Notes: generated by a model not told the origin, from the letters alone. Shown: positions 20,549 through 29,699, numbered from the stretch's first letter. The stretch is DNA of 64,000 bases from Lachnospiraceae bacterium (GCA_021202465.1 JAJQCZ010000035.1:40447-104446); one strand, 5' to 3'. Numbers and translations: made by a program.

Positions 20549-23500
20549 TCAGAACGGCAGCAGTCCGCGGCTCTTAAGCTTATAGAGCAGGCCCGCCGCC
20601 AGCGCGATCAGACTGGTCACGATCGGGATCATCGGCACACCCGAAGAGGAATCCGTCGTGCTCCCCGTCGTCGTCACCGAAGCCGTCGTGCTGCCCGCCT
20701 GATAAGCGTCGTCCGAAGACAGATCGCCTGTCTCCAGCGCGCTCACCAGCGAAGCCGTGCCCAGGTCGTCGTCCGCCTCGCCGTCCAGCGACGTCAGATT
20801 ACTCTCCAGCGCCGAAGTACTGCTCAGGGAAGACGTACTGCTCTTTAATGAGGACGTTCCCAGGGAAGAGCTCCCGGAGGAGCTGCTTCCCGAAGAGGAG
20901 CTTCCCGAGGAGGTCGTATTCAGAGTAGACACGTAGCTCAGCAGCGAGCTGGTGCTCTCCTCCTCGTCGTCGTCCGAGCTGTCGCTGCTCGTATTGTCCT
21001 CGAAATCGCTGCTGTCGTCTGTCGTCAGCGTCAGCGTGCTCCAGTTCAGTCTCAGATAAACATTCTGCGTACCGCTGCCGGAGGAGATCGCCTCCATGAT
21101 CGGCACATAAACCTGCAGAGGCACATAGCCGTAGCCGCTCGAGGCGATGGCCTCCGAGATCAGCGGGAACTGAATCTGGTTCGGATAATAGGTCCCGTAG
21201 TCATCGGAGATCACCGTGCCGTCATCGTCCGTCTGGTAGGACAGCACCGTCACGCTGCCCAGCGACCCGGTCGGATTGCCGTAGCTGTCGGTCGAGTAGC
21301 CGGTCTTGTAATACTTCATCGTGCCGAGATAGCCGTATTTCCCGCCGTAGTTCAGCCCGCAGAAATCCAGCGTCAGATAATATTTCCCATTGGAAACGGT
21401 CAGCTTCACCGTCGTATTGATGGCCGCATTCGCCATCGAGGTGCTGGTCTTGTTTACCTTCACCATCTTCCCGGTCAGCTTGTAGACGCCATCCTCCAGA
21501 TCGTAGGGATCGAGATCGGAGCTGGTGCTCGTCGTATCATCGTCGTCCGAAGTAGTGCTCGTACCGGACGAGGACGAACCGCTGCTCGTCGAGGAGCCGC
21601 TGCTCGTGCTGCCCGTGCTGTCCGAGGAAGAACTGTCGCTCGTGCTTCCCGTATCGCCGGAAGACGAAGTGCTGCCCGTGCTGTCCGAGGACGAGCTGTC
21701 GGTCGTGCTGCCGTCCGTCGTCAGCGTGCTCCAGTCAAGGTACAGGTACACATTCTGCGTACCGGAGCCCTCATTGATGTATTCCATGACCGGGACAAAG
21801 ACCTGCAGCGGCGCATAGCCGTCCTCAACCGCCTCCGCGATCAGAGGGAAGATGAGCTCTGCCGGGTAATCGGTCCCGTAATCGTCCGTCGTCCGGCTTC
21901 CGTCATCATCCGTCTGATAGCTGACAATCGTCGCCGCCGCCGTCGTGCCGGTCGGCTCGCCGTAGGCGTCAAGGCCATAGCCGGTCTGATAGTAGGACAG
22001 GTTCTTCAGATAACCATACAGTCCTGCATAATACAGTCCGTTCAGCTCCAGCGTGACGTAGTACGCCCCGTCCGACACGGTGATCTTCACCGTGTGATCA
22101 ATCGCCGCGTTCGCCATCGAGGTGCTGGACTTGTTGATCTTTAACATCGTACCGGTCACGTAATAGGTGCCGTCCGCCAGGTTATAGCGGTCGAGCGCCG
22201 CGGTGCTGTCCGAGGAGCCATCGTCGGTACTGCCGCTGCTGTCTCCGGAGCTGCTGCCGTCGCTCGAGCTGCCGCCGCTCGTCGTTCCGCTGTCGTCACT
22301 CGTGCTGCCGCTGCCCGTCGTGATCGACGTGAGCTGCTTCAGGTTCAGGATCGCGTCCGCCAGCGCGCAGGTCTGTGCGCACACCTCGGCCATCGTCGCC
22401 TCTTCATCGTGATAGACCGCATCGGCCTCCTCAATCACTGCGATCAGAGCCGCCAGCGAATCCTCCGTATACAGGCTCTCCCGCCCGGACAGGGCCGAAG
22501 CTGCCCGGATCATCTCATAGAGACCGGTCTTATCCACGGTCTCCTCATCGACCGGCGTCAGAGCGTTCACCGCGTAGTTGAGGATCTTCACCTGCGCGTC
22601 GATCTCTTCCTGCGTGATATCCGCCGTCTCATAGACTGCTGCGGCCGCATCGTAGAGCGACTGCAGCACCTCCAGATCCGCCGCCGTATAGCTCTCCTTC
22701 GCATCCAGATACGTCTGCGTCGCCTCCAGGGCCTTCCGCAGCTCCGTCCGGTCTGAGATCACGGTCAGGTTCTCCACCGCTCTCTCGAGCGCGCTCACCC
22801 AGGCACTGATCTGCCCGGCCACCGCATCGCTGCTGTTATACACCTTCGTCGCCGCCGAGATCATCTGCTCCAGATAGGTCACGGTCGCCGAGGCGTAGAC
22901 GATATCGCCGCCCTCCTGCGCTTCCGCGAGCGCCTCCTGCGCCGTCTCCAGCGCGTCGGCCAGCGTGGATTTATCCGCCTCCGAGGCCTCGGAGCTGAAG
23001 ACCGCCATGGCCTTCTCGACGGCTTCCTGCGTGTTCGTCACCGCCGAAGCAGAAATGTTCAGATTTTCAAGGGCGTCCTCCGCCGCCGCAGCGGCCGCCG
23101 TGAGCATCGCGGTCTGTGTCCCGGAATAGCTGTCATCGGCCTTCACCTCCGCCAGCAGGGCCGCAGCTTCCTCATAAACCGCCTGCAGCGCCTCCTTCGC
23201 CGCCTGCGTCTCCTCATCGTCCGAGGCCACGCCGGTCAGCTGCGTCAGAGAATCCCAGTCGAGAACGAGCTTCGCGTACTGGGAGCCGTTTCCTGCGTCG
23301 ATCTCCTCCATGATCGGGACATAGACCTCCACCCAGATCATGTCATCCTCCCAGTCAAGCGGCAGGCTGACCGTCTTCGGGTACAGAGACCCCTTCACCG
23401 TGGCGTCCGTTCCGGTCTCCGGGTCGTTGTAAGTGTCGATCACATCATATTCTTCCTCGATAGTCACAGCCACCCGCGTGCTCGCCGCCGTGGGGCTGTT

Positions 23501-26500
23501 GTACTCGTCGTTCTCCTCCGGGTAATAATACAGGGAAGCCAGATAACCCTCCAGCCCTGAGAGGGTCAGCGACTGGAAATCCAGATACAGCCGGATATCC
23601 GCCGTACCGTCCTCCGCCTCGGTCACCCGAATCGTCATAGGCTTCACCAGCGCCGCATTGCCCATGGAGGTCGTATCCTTCGTCGCGTGCTTCATATAGC
23701 CGTCGATGCTGTAGGTACCCACATAGATGGCTCCGTCCTCGGCGGCACCCACCAGCGCATAATACGCCTTCGTCAGCAGTTCGATCTGCTTATCGACCTC
23801 CTGCTGTGTCGCACCGTTATCCGCGAGGACCTCCTGCGCCGTCGCCAGCGCGGCGTTCAGCAGAGCCAGGCTGGCCTCGGTATAGCCCTCCAGTTCACCG
23901 TCTTCACTCTTCTCCTGAATCTCTTCCACGAGACTCGTAAGACCCGTCTTGTCCATGCCGCCGTACAGGTTGATCACCGCCTGCTCCAGCGTCGAGGCCG
24001 CCGCGTCGATTGCGGACTGCACCGCATCCGCATCGTCCAGCACATCCTTTACATCCGCCAGCACCGTCTGCAGCACATCGTAGCAGGCCTGCCCCTCATC
24101 CTCGATGGCCGAAGCCTCGTCATAGAGCTCCTGCAGCGCCGTCTTGTCGCCGCGCGCCACGAGCCCCTCCGTCGCCGCCGTCAGCAGCGTCAGCGTCTGC
24201 GCCACTTCCGTCGCGGAAACACTCTCATTCTTATCATACGCCTTGATCAGCTTCTGCGCGGCCTCAAGCTGTTCCGTGAGCACCGCCCAGCTCGCAGAGG
24301 TATACTCGCTCTCCGTCAGAGCGGACGCGCTCTCCGCCGCGCTCCGCAGCGCCTCAAGATTCACGTCGAGAAGCACATTGTCCAGCGCCTCCGTCAGAGA
24401 CGCGGTCTGCGCATCGATCTCCTCCTGCAGCGCCAGGGCGTCCACATCCGCCGCCAGGGCTTCTGTCAGCGCCGTGCTCAGCGCGGCCAGCTTCGCCGCG
24501 TCATAGGCACTGCCATCCTCCGCCGCTTCCGCGAGGATTGCCTGCGTTTCAACAATCGCCTCTTCCAGCTCCGTGCGGTCCACACTCTGCGCCGTGAAGT
24601 CAGAGCCCCACACGAGGTAACCGTTCTTCCCTGTCGTATCCTCACTGTCAAAGGTATAGAGGATCGTCTGATCCGTCAGCAGACCGGAAAGCGTAAATGA
24701 AAGCTTCACCGTCGTATAGTCCCCGGTCTCCTCATCCTGCTCCCGCGTCACAGTCGCCTGCACCCATTCGCCGGTCCCGGCGTCATAGCAGGCCAGTCCT
24801 TCCAGCTCCGCGATGCCGTCGCCCTCCAGGACGATCTGCCAGGCTTCGCCGTCTTCCTCCTCGGTCTTCAGCACCCGGGCCTCCGCCGTAAATGCATCCT
24901 CCGCGTTATCAGACTCTGCAGGGACCATGCTCACCTGCGTGGTATAGAGTCCCGCGTCAAGGGAAACCTCCCCGACCGCCTCCGCATCAAACATCGCCGT
25001 GCGCAGCGCCCAGTAGGCCTCCTGCAGCGCACTCTCATCAGCATTCTCGTCATCCAGGAGAGCCTCCGCCGCCGCGGCCGCCTCCTGCACCGCGCTCCAG
25101 GAAGCCGCCGTGAACTCACCGGCCTCCGCCGCCTCGACCACCGCACAGGTAGCCTCGATCGCATCCTCCACGGTCGGCAGATTGCCGTCATTATACACCG
25201 CGGGCAGATCGCCCGAATATTTGCTCACAAGCGTGGCCGTCGTATAGTCGATGCAGAACCGGCACTCCTGAATACCGCCCGTCCCGTCCACATCCATCGC
25301 CGGCACGCGGACCTGCACCAGGATGACCGGATTGTCACTCGGCAAATCGAAGAACAGAGTCTGGCCAAATGTATAGAGAGAATTGTCCGCCTGCATATAG
25401 GAGCCGTCGTCCCAGGTCTGATATGCGGAGATGAACATATTGTAGAGTGTCCCGCCATTCGGGTAGCCGCTGCTCGCGTAGGTCACATCGTCGCCGTAAT
25501 ACCACATATCCGACATATACGACAGCGAGTCGGAGATGTAAATGCCCTCCATGGTGAAATAAACACGCTTGTTCCCCTCGGAATCCACCTCCAGGATGAT
25601 CGGCGTCTGCAGCGCCGCATTCGCCATGGACGTGTTGTCACGGATCATATGGTAAATGACCGCCTCAACCACATAGGTGCCCTCTGCAAGGTCGGTTCCG
25701 TATTTGTCGAAGCTGTAGGCGTCCACCAGCGCGTAATAGCCAAGCAGATCCGTGCTCACGGTATAATAATCACCGGATTTCACGGCCGAGGAAGCCGTAG
25801 CGATACTGTTGCGGGTCGTCAGATACTGCAGCTTGTACCCTGTAAAATCCGAAGGAATCTGTATTTTCAGGATCCCCTCCTGTGTCAATGTCGTCGACAG
25901 CGCGTTTCCACTGCTGTCAAGGATCTGTACTTGCAGCAGGGTAAACTGTCGGCAGGTCCCATCCAAAATCGTTGAGAACTTATCGGATACCGTCCCCTCC
26001 GTCACCCATTCCACCGACAACTCCGCGTCGGTCGGCGCGACAGTGGACGTCGTCTCAAAAATAACCTCCAACGATTCTTCATTTCCCTTTGAATTGGTGA
26101 CCGTGACAGTGTCCGTAAGAATCACGCTCGTCTCCGGATTCTGGGACAACCGCAATGCCGCGCTGTAATACCATTCATAATCGCCGACATTACAGGTGTG
26201 TGTTTCGCTGTGTCCGTCAGCAAGGAACTTCACAGCCGTCCCAAATGCCATATCGGAATAGTTTTCCAAATCAAATTCTATCGTAAAGGTATTATTCTCT
26301 GTGTCGATTTCAACTTCAGAGTAGTTAGAAGCGTTTGCATTGTACCTATTGTATACCATAGTGTCAGCGCTTTTGAGATATTTGTACCCGCTCTGTCTAT
26401 ATATTTTCTTTAAATAGGTTATTCCATTTTCTGACAGATGAAATGTTGCAGTAGCTGTCGTCCCCTCCACTTCCACATCAACCTCTGATTCCAGGAGAGC

Positions 26501-27211
26501 GCGAAGTCCCTTATTGGCGCCAGAGTCTTCCTTGGATTGCGAATAAGTCAAAGAACTTTCATATACATAGTTTACGTCCCAATACCAGGTGCCGCTTTGC
26601 AGTTCGCTCAGATCTGGAAGAGCTTCCGCAAGGCCATAATTCAGTGTTGCGGAGCTTAAATATATTGTCGAACTATTTTGCTTCGCTCCTGACTCCACGG
26701 CAATGATCGGATACTCTGTACTTGTTACCTCAAACGTGATATCAGCATATCCATATGTCTCATCAACAACAACCTCCGTTTCCTTCCAAAGAGACTCATC
26801 CGAAAGCTGGTCGCTGGTAAACAGAGGAATGGTGCCACCGTAACTCTCTGCAAAATATCCCGCATTCAAAAACGTAGTATACAGTTCCTCCTTTAATATC
26901 TGCAAACCCTTGATGCTTTGAGAATAATTTCCCAATCGAAAAGTCACATACTGTTTCCCATCTTCGACATGTACCAGTGCGGTTCTATATCTGTCCATCG
27001 ACGGAGACCCACCAACAACATAAAAATTCGACCATGTAACAGGGACACAGTAATAACCGTCTTCCAGTACGGAGGTACCGCTCTGCGATGACGTACTGTT
27101 CTCCGAACTCGACGCGGCTACAGTACGAGTGGGAAGCGATCCCACAACCAGGACAACCGCAAGCAACATTGCCATCCATCTTTTCACTTTCATTACCCTC
27201 CACTTTCCCAT
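20549..27211 (-). CDS. 2220-residue NEAT/FIVAR heme-scavenging surface protein
   Basis: The signal peptide is about residues 1-33 (MAMLLAVVLVVGSLPTRTVA). Two divergent N-terminal beta domains follow. Four clear NEAT domains carry a TSMANAA-type lip motif near residues 527, 1181, 1699 and 1925 and end in 'VPxM...GxGxQ...LDW' strands. About nine FIVAR-type three-helix repeats (about 60-70 residues each, most opening with DKT/DRT) separate NEAT 3 from NEAT 5, giving a long stalk. Ser/Gly/Thr/Asp linkers flank the last two NEATs. A C-terminal membrane helix (VPMIPIVTSLIALAAGLLYK) anchors it; no LPXTG is present. NEAT domains bind heme or take it from hemoglobin. It is the first gene of the heme operon, with its own promoter and leader. 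Confidence 0.93.
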   Translation of the reverse strand: MGKWRVMKVKRWMAMLLAVVLVVGSLPTRTVAASSSENSTSSQSGTSVLEDGYYCVPVTWSNFYVVGGSPSMDRYRTALVHVEDGKQYVTFRLGNYSQSIKGLQILKEELYTTFLNAGYFAESYGGTIPLFTSDQLSDESLWKETEVVVDETYGYADITFEVTSTEYPIIAVESGAKQNSSTIYLSSATLNYGLAEALPDLSELQSGTWYWDVNYVYESSLTYSQSKEDSGANKGLRALLESEVDVEVEGTTATATFHLSENGITYLKKIYRQSGYKYLKSADTMVYNRYNANASNYSEVEIDTENNTFTIEFDLENYSDMAFGTAVKFLADGHSETHTCNVGDYEWYYSAALRLSQNPETSVILTDTVTVTNSKGNEESLEVIFETTSTVAPTDAELSVEWVTEGTVSDKFSTILDGTCRQFTLLQVQILDSSGNALSTTLTQEGILKIQIPSDFTGYKLQYLTTRNSIATASSAVKSGDYYTVSTDLLGYYALVDAYSFDKYGTDLAEGTYVVEAVIYHMIRDNTSMANAALQTPIILEVDSEGNKRVYFTMEGIYISDSLSYMSDMWYYGDDVTYASSGYPNGGTLYNMFISAYQTWDDGSYMQADNSLYTFGQTLFFDLPSDNPVILVQVRVPAMDVDGTGGIQECRFCIDYTTATLVSKYSGDLPAVYNDGNLPTVEDAIEATCAVVEAAEAGEFTAASWSAVQEAAAAAEALLDDENADESALQEAYWALRTAMFDAEAVGEVSLDAGLYTTQVSMVPAESDNAEDAFTAEARVLKTEEEDGEAWQIVLEGDGIAELEGLACYDAGTGEWVQATVTREQDEETGDYTTVKLSFTLSGLLTDQTILYTFDSEDTTGKNGYLVWGSDFTAQSVDRTELEEAIVETQAILAEAAEDGSAYDAAKLAALSTALTEALAADVDALALQEEIDAQTASLTEALDNVLLDVNLEALRSAAESASALTESEYTSASWAVLTEQLEAAQKLIKAYDKNESVSATEVAQTLTLLTAATEGLVARGDKTALQELYDEASAIEDEGQACYDVLQTVLADVKDVLDDADAVQSAIDAAASTLEQAVINLYGGMDKTGLTSLVEEIQEKSEDGELEGYTEASLALLNAALATAQEVLADNGATQQEVDKQIELLTKAYYALVGAAEDGAIYVGTYSIDGYMKHATKDTTSMGNAALVKPMTIRVTEAEDGTADIRLYLDFQSLTLSGLEGYLASLYYYPEENDEYNSPTAASTRVAVTIEEEYDVIDTYNDPETGTDATVKGSLYPKTVSLPLDWEDDMIWVEVYVPIMEEIDAGNGSQYAKLVLDWDSLTQLTGVASDDEETQAAKEALQAVYEEAAALLAEVKADDSYSGTQTAMLTAAAAAAEDALENLNISASAVTNTQEAVEKAMAVFSSEASEADKSTLADALETAQEALAEAQEGGDIVYASATVTYLEQMISAATKVYNSSDAVAGQISAWVSALERAVENLTVISDRTELRKALEATQTYLDAKESYTAADLEVLQSLYDAAAAVYETADITQEEIDAQVKILNYAVNALTPVDEETVDKTGLYEMIRAASALSGRESLYTEDSLAALIAVIEEADAVYHDEEATMAEVCAQTCALADAILNLKQLTSITTGSGSTSDDSGTTSGGSSSDGSSSGDSSGSTDDGSSDSTAALDRYNLADGTYYVTGTMLKINKSSTSMANAAIDHTVKITVSDGAYYVTLELNGLYYAGLYGYLKNLSYYQTGYGLDAYGEPTGTTAAATIVSYQTDDDGSRTTDDYGTDYPAELIFPLIAEAVEDGYAPLQVFVPVMEYINEGSGTQNVYLYLDWSTLTTDGSTTDSSSSDSTGSTSSSGDTGSTSDSSSSDSTGSTSSGSSTSSGSSSSGTSTTSDDDDTTSTSSDLDPYDLEDGVYKLTGKMVKVNKTSTSMANAAINTTVKLTVSNGKYYLTLDFCGLNYGGKYGYLGTMKYYKTGYSTDSYGNPTGSLGSVTVLSYQTDDDGTVISDDYGTYYPNQIQFPLISEAIASSGYGYVPLQVYVPIMEAISSGSGTQNVYLRLNWSTLTLTTDDSSDFEDNTSSDSSDDDEEESTSSLLSYVSTLNTTSSGSSSSGSSSSGSSSLGTSSLKSSTSSLSSTSALESNLTSLDGEADDDLGTASLVSALETGDLSSDDAYQAGSTTASVTTTGSTTDSSSGVPMIPIVTSLIALAAGLLYKLKSRGLLPF

Positions 27212-27378
27212 TTTTTCCCTCCATCCATGAATGTAAGTGGGATCACCCGCCCCGACTCAGCCGTGCCCCGTCGTCGGCAAGGCCTCTTTTTGGCCGTGCC
27301 TGCCGCTCAGGTCACCGCCGAATCCGGTCCGGCGCGTGATGAATCTGCGATTAGCTCACGCTAACCTTTCGTAGAAGA
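27212..27378 (-). other. Structured 5' leader of the NEAT operon
   Basis: About 165 bases separate the -10 from the ATG. The leader can form GGCA-a-GGCC/GGCC-g-TGCC (27277-27300) and a TCAC/GCCG-CGGC/GTGA stem (27312-27339). I could not match it to a known riboswitch class; the cobalamin-box sequence is absent. Confidence 0.5.
27351..27364. promoter_or_regulatory. Dyad operator TTAGC-N4-GCTAA downstream of the NEAT promoter
   Basis: A perfect inverted repeat with 5-base arms begins 14 bases past the -10. On the minus strand it reads TTAGCGTGAGCTAA. It matches 11 of 14 bases of TTAGTCTGAGCAAA at the promoter of the DtxR-like regulator pair and resembles DtxR-family half-sites. Confidence 0.65.
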
Positions 27379-27407
27379 GTTTAACGTTTCGCCCCCACAT
27401 CTGTCAA
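27379..27407 (-). promoter_or_regulatory. Promoter of the heme acquisition operon
   Basis: TTGACA (27407-27402), a 17-base spacer and TTAAAC (27384-27379) lie about 170 bases before the NEAT gene start. Confidence 0.7.
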
Positions 27408-27591
27408 TACCTTTTTTGAATATTTTCTATGCTTTGTTGCATAATTATACGCCAATTTCGACGTGAAACCGACGTTTTTACGTTCTTTTCCCGAAATTGC
27501 TCCGATTTTTATGCTGGCCAGCATATTTTTCTCATTTAAGTTTGCTAAAAGAGAATTTGCAGGACGCGAGCAGGCACAAGGAATTCTTCCC

Positions 27592-27614
27592 TTTCCATCA
27601 CTTTTTGTGCACAT
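27592..27614. repeat. 23-bp direct repeat, left copy flanking the Rpn gene
   Basis: Matches 28716-28738 in 22 of 23 positions in the same orientation. The two copies bracket the Rpn nuclease gene. Confidence 0.6.
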
Positions 27615-27625
27615 CCGCCGGAGGC

Positions 27626-27674
27626 TTTTTTGTCATATAGGGAAGTACGAGGGACTTTCCCATATGACAAAAAA
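27626..27674. terminator. Bidirectional terminator hairpin
   Basis: The arms GTCATAT...ATATGAC continue into a GGGAAG/CTTTCCC segment and are flanked by T6 and A6, so it can terminate in both directions. It is downstream of the Rpn gene. Confidence 0.75.
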
Positions 27675-27677
27675 CGA

Positions 27678-27735
27678 CCCGCCGGTTTTCTTTCCCGTAC
27701 TACAGTTTTATACAGTCAGAAAGAAACCCGGCGGG
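27678..27735. repeat. Large inverted repeat downstream of the Rpn gene
   Basis: Arms of 17 bases (CCCGCCGGTTTTCTTTC against GAAAGAAACCCGGCGGG, one G-T pair) enclose a 24-base loop. It could be a second terminator or a REP-like element. Confidence 0.65.
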
Positions 27736-27768
27736 CTGATGTCTGCTATTCAGTTCCGGATTCTAAGA

Positions 27769-28617
27769 TCAGGCCAGAGACAGAGCGATCCAGCTTTTCA
27801 CAAGATCAAGGCTTACATTCGCATATTTAGCAATCAGCTCCTCTGCCATGCCGTCTCTATGCATGCTGATCGCCATTTCTTTCGCATTCTCCATCTTACC
27901 CTGCACAATGCCCTGCTCGATTCCCTGCTCGATGCCCTGCTCGATTCCCTGCTCATAAATCTTTTCTGCCACTTCGCACATTTCTTTGTAGCCTCCCTTC
28001 TCAGTCTTCAGATAATGTACCCGTTCTGATAATTCTCCCTGGCTCATATCGTCCGGATCTGCTTTCTTGAAGTACTGCATCATCTTCGCGACTTCACTGC
28101 CGTCGTCCACCGCTGCATTGACAAAGATCACATATTTTCCATCATCGTATGGAATTGCCGATTGTTCGAGAGTTTTATTTACCGGGTACATCGTTTTCCC
28201 TGCATGCCACAAATCCGTCTCGCTGATATATATGATATACACATCGGGAAGTTCATTATGTTCAGCACCCTTATCTAAAACGCTCTTATCAATCATGGAG
28301 CCGTAGTATCTCGTGCGCCTTGCGTGGTCTTTCGTGTCCCTCCTCTGGATTTCGATGTTTACCAGACGCCCTGTGCTGTCCTGAGCAAAGGCGTCGAGGA
28401 TCGCGTCCTTTGCTGCGAGATTCAGCAAACGGTACTGGCTTTTCACATCGATGATCCTGATATCATCCCGGCCCAGGATTTTGCGCACCACGTACTGGCA
28501 GGCGCCCGCATCCTGTAACGCAACCGAAGCAAATGTATCGCTCAGCAAATTGAGCTTCCGCATGTTCTCCGCACCCTGTCGAATCGCGTCCATGCGGTTC
28601 TTCTGTTCCTGTTCCAT
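27769..28617 (-). CDS. Rpn-family PD-(D/E)XK nuclease / putative transposase
   Basis: A 282-residue protein of the Rpn family. I chose the ATG at 28617 (MEQEQKNRMD) with GAGGTGAG upstream. The nuclease core is about residues 15-150: DAILDAFAQDSTGRLVNIEIQ contains the D...ExQ-type catalytic motif, followed by RRTRYYGSMIDK. Rpn proteins promote recA-independent recombination and some act in phage defence. Near the C-end the EQGI unit is repeated four times from a 12-base tandem repeat (about 27904-27950), a feature of this family that allows length variation. The gene stands alone between 23-bp direct repeats, with terminator-like hairpins on its downstream side. Confidence 0.85.
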   Translation of the reverse strand: MEQEQKNRMDAIRQGAENMRKLNLLSDTFASVALQDAGACQYVVRKILGRDDIRIIDVKSQYRLLNLAAKDAILDAFAQDSTGRLVNIEIQRRDTKDHARRTRYYGSMIDKSVLDKGAEHNELPDVYIIYISETDLWHAGKTMYPVNKTLEQSAIPYDDGKYVIFVNAAVDDGSEVAKMMQYFKKADPDDMSQGELSERVHYLKTEKGGYKEMCEVAEKIYEQGIEQGIEQGIEQGIVQGKMENAKEMAISMHRDGMAEELIAKYANVSLDLVKSWIALSLA

Positions 28618-28715
28618 AAACCTTCTCACCTCTGATTATATAGTCTTGCAGTTGTTTTCGCAATACTATTTTGCCAGAGGAGTCTCTGAATGTCCACAAA
28701 CTATTTGTCACTGTT

Positions 28716-28738
28716 TTTCCATCACTTTTTGTCCACAT
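28716..28738. repeat. 23-bp direct repeat, right copy flanking the Rpn gene
   Basis: Partner of 27592-27614. It lies about 100 bases upstream of the Rpn start. Confidence 0.6.
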
Positions 28739-28788
28739 TGCGCGCAGTTATATAAAAGATACCGAAAAGCGTCCCGCTGACTGATATA

Positions 28789-28831
28789 AACAGCGCCCTT
28801 TTAAGCAGACAGTTCTTAAAAGGGCGCTGTT
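28789..28831. terminator. Hairpin after the regulator pair
   Basis: A perfect 16-bp stem (AACAGCGCCCTTTTAA and its complement) with an 11-base loop lies 18 bases past the second regulator's stop. The T run is short (GTTTAT). Confidence 0.6.
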
Positions 28832-28848
28832 CAAAGGATGACTCTTCC

Positions 28849-29688
28849 TCACATCCACACCACCAGCATCGCCGTGCTCTCCGGCATATGCCGTTCCCCG
28901 ACACTGCATGTAACTGTCACGGCCAGCGTGGCGGCGTAATCGCTCCCCGGACCGCGGCGGATCCGGAAGGCGTCCAGAGGAAGGCACACTTTCCCGTCGT
29001 AAATGTCGGCCAGCTGCATCGTCCCGTTGTGCGGGTATTTCAGCGTTTCCAGATGCCCCTGCATCGCGCGGCCGTTCGAAGCCGAAGCCGCGTTCATCTC
29101 GCGGATTGTCAAAAGCAGGACATTTTCCTTCCCGGGACGGAGTATGCCCGGCTTCTCGAAACCCGCATTCGCCATGGAATAATGGCTCTCCCGCCGGTCG
29201 TCCACACCCAGCCGGTAAAAACGGAAGCCGACCTTCCGTTCGCCCTCCGCCAGCAGCTCATTTGCCGCTCCCGGACGGCTCCAGGTCTCTCTCTGCAGGT
29301 GGTTCGCCAGCTGCTTTTCCTCATAACCTCCGAGCAGAAACTGCAGGACACCCACATCCATCGTATCGAACAGAACCCGCGTACTCTCGGTCAGCCGGTT
29401 CTCCGGCGTGCCGTTTCCCCGCAGGTAAGCTACCGTGCGCCGCAGCAGATCGTGCCAGGAGTCGTACCAGGCGCGCCCGGCCTCCGTGAATCCGTAACCA
29501 TGTTTCTGCAGATAGCCGTCCCGCACACAGTCCCCGAGGAAACGGCTCACCTGACTCTGATTACAGCCGCAGCGTTCTGCGATCCGGGTCTGCAGCCCCT
29601 TCCGCGCGTCCGTGTTCTCAAGCTCCTCCAGCATCCGCATCTGCAGCACGGTCGGGCGAACATTTTTCTTCTCCTTTATCTCTGCCAT
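28849..29688 (-). CDS. HTH regulator with a C-terminal NEAT-like domain (candidate heme sensor)
   Basis: A 279-residue protein without signal peptide or membrane helix. Residues about 12-75 form a winged helix (GLQTRIAERCGCNQSQVSRF). Residues 75-120 resemble the DtxR dimerisation region but lack its metal ligands. Residues about 150-279 resemble the surface NEAT domains of this window. YSMANAGFEKP (170-180) matches the TSMANAA/TSMGNAALVKP lip. VLLLTI, QGHLETLKYP and VCLPLDA fall where the NEATs have LYLDF, EGYLASLYYYP and VSLPLDW, and the chain ends MLVVW where they end LVLDW. It lies 11 bases after the DtxR-like gene. Cytosolic heme sensing is inference; the NEAT resemblance is by eye. Confidence 0.7.
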   Translation of the reverse strand: MAEIKEKKNVRPTVLQMRMLEELENTDARKGLQTRIAERCGCNQSQVSRFLGDCVRDGYLQKHGYGFTEAGRAWYDSWHDLLRRTVAYLRGNGTPENRLTESTRVLFDTMDVGVLQFLLGGYEEKQLANHLQRETWSRPGAANELLAEGERKVGFRFYRLGVDDRRESHYSMANAGFEKPGILRPGKENVLLLTIREMNAASASNGRAMQGHLETLKYPHNGTMQLADIYDGKVCLPLDAFRIRRGPGSDYAATLAVTVTCSVGERHMPESTAMLVVWM

Positions 29689-29699
29689 GTCTTCTCCCC

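Noticed and set aside
27212-27378. Cobalamin or M-box riboswitch in the NEAT leader
   Set aside because: Conserved core sequences of these classes could not be found; only generic stems are visible.
27381-27614. 77-codon minus-strand frame upstream of the NEAT gene
   Set aside because: It overlaps the NEAT promoter, lacks a ribosome site and starts inside the direct repeat.
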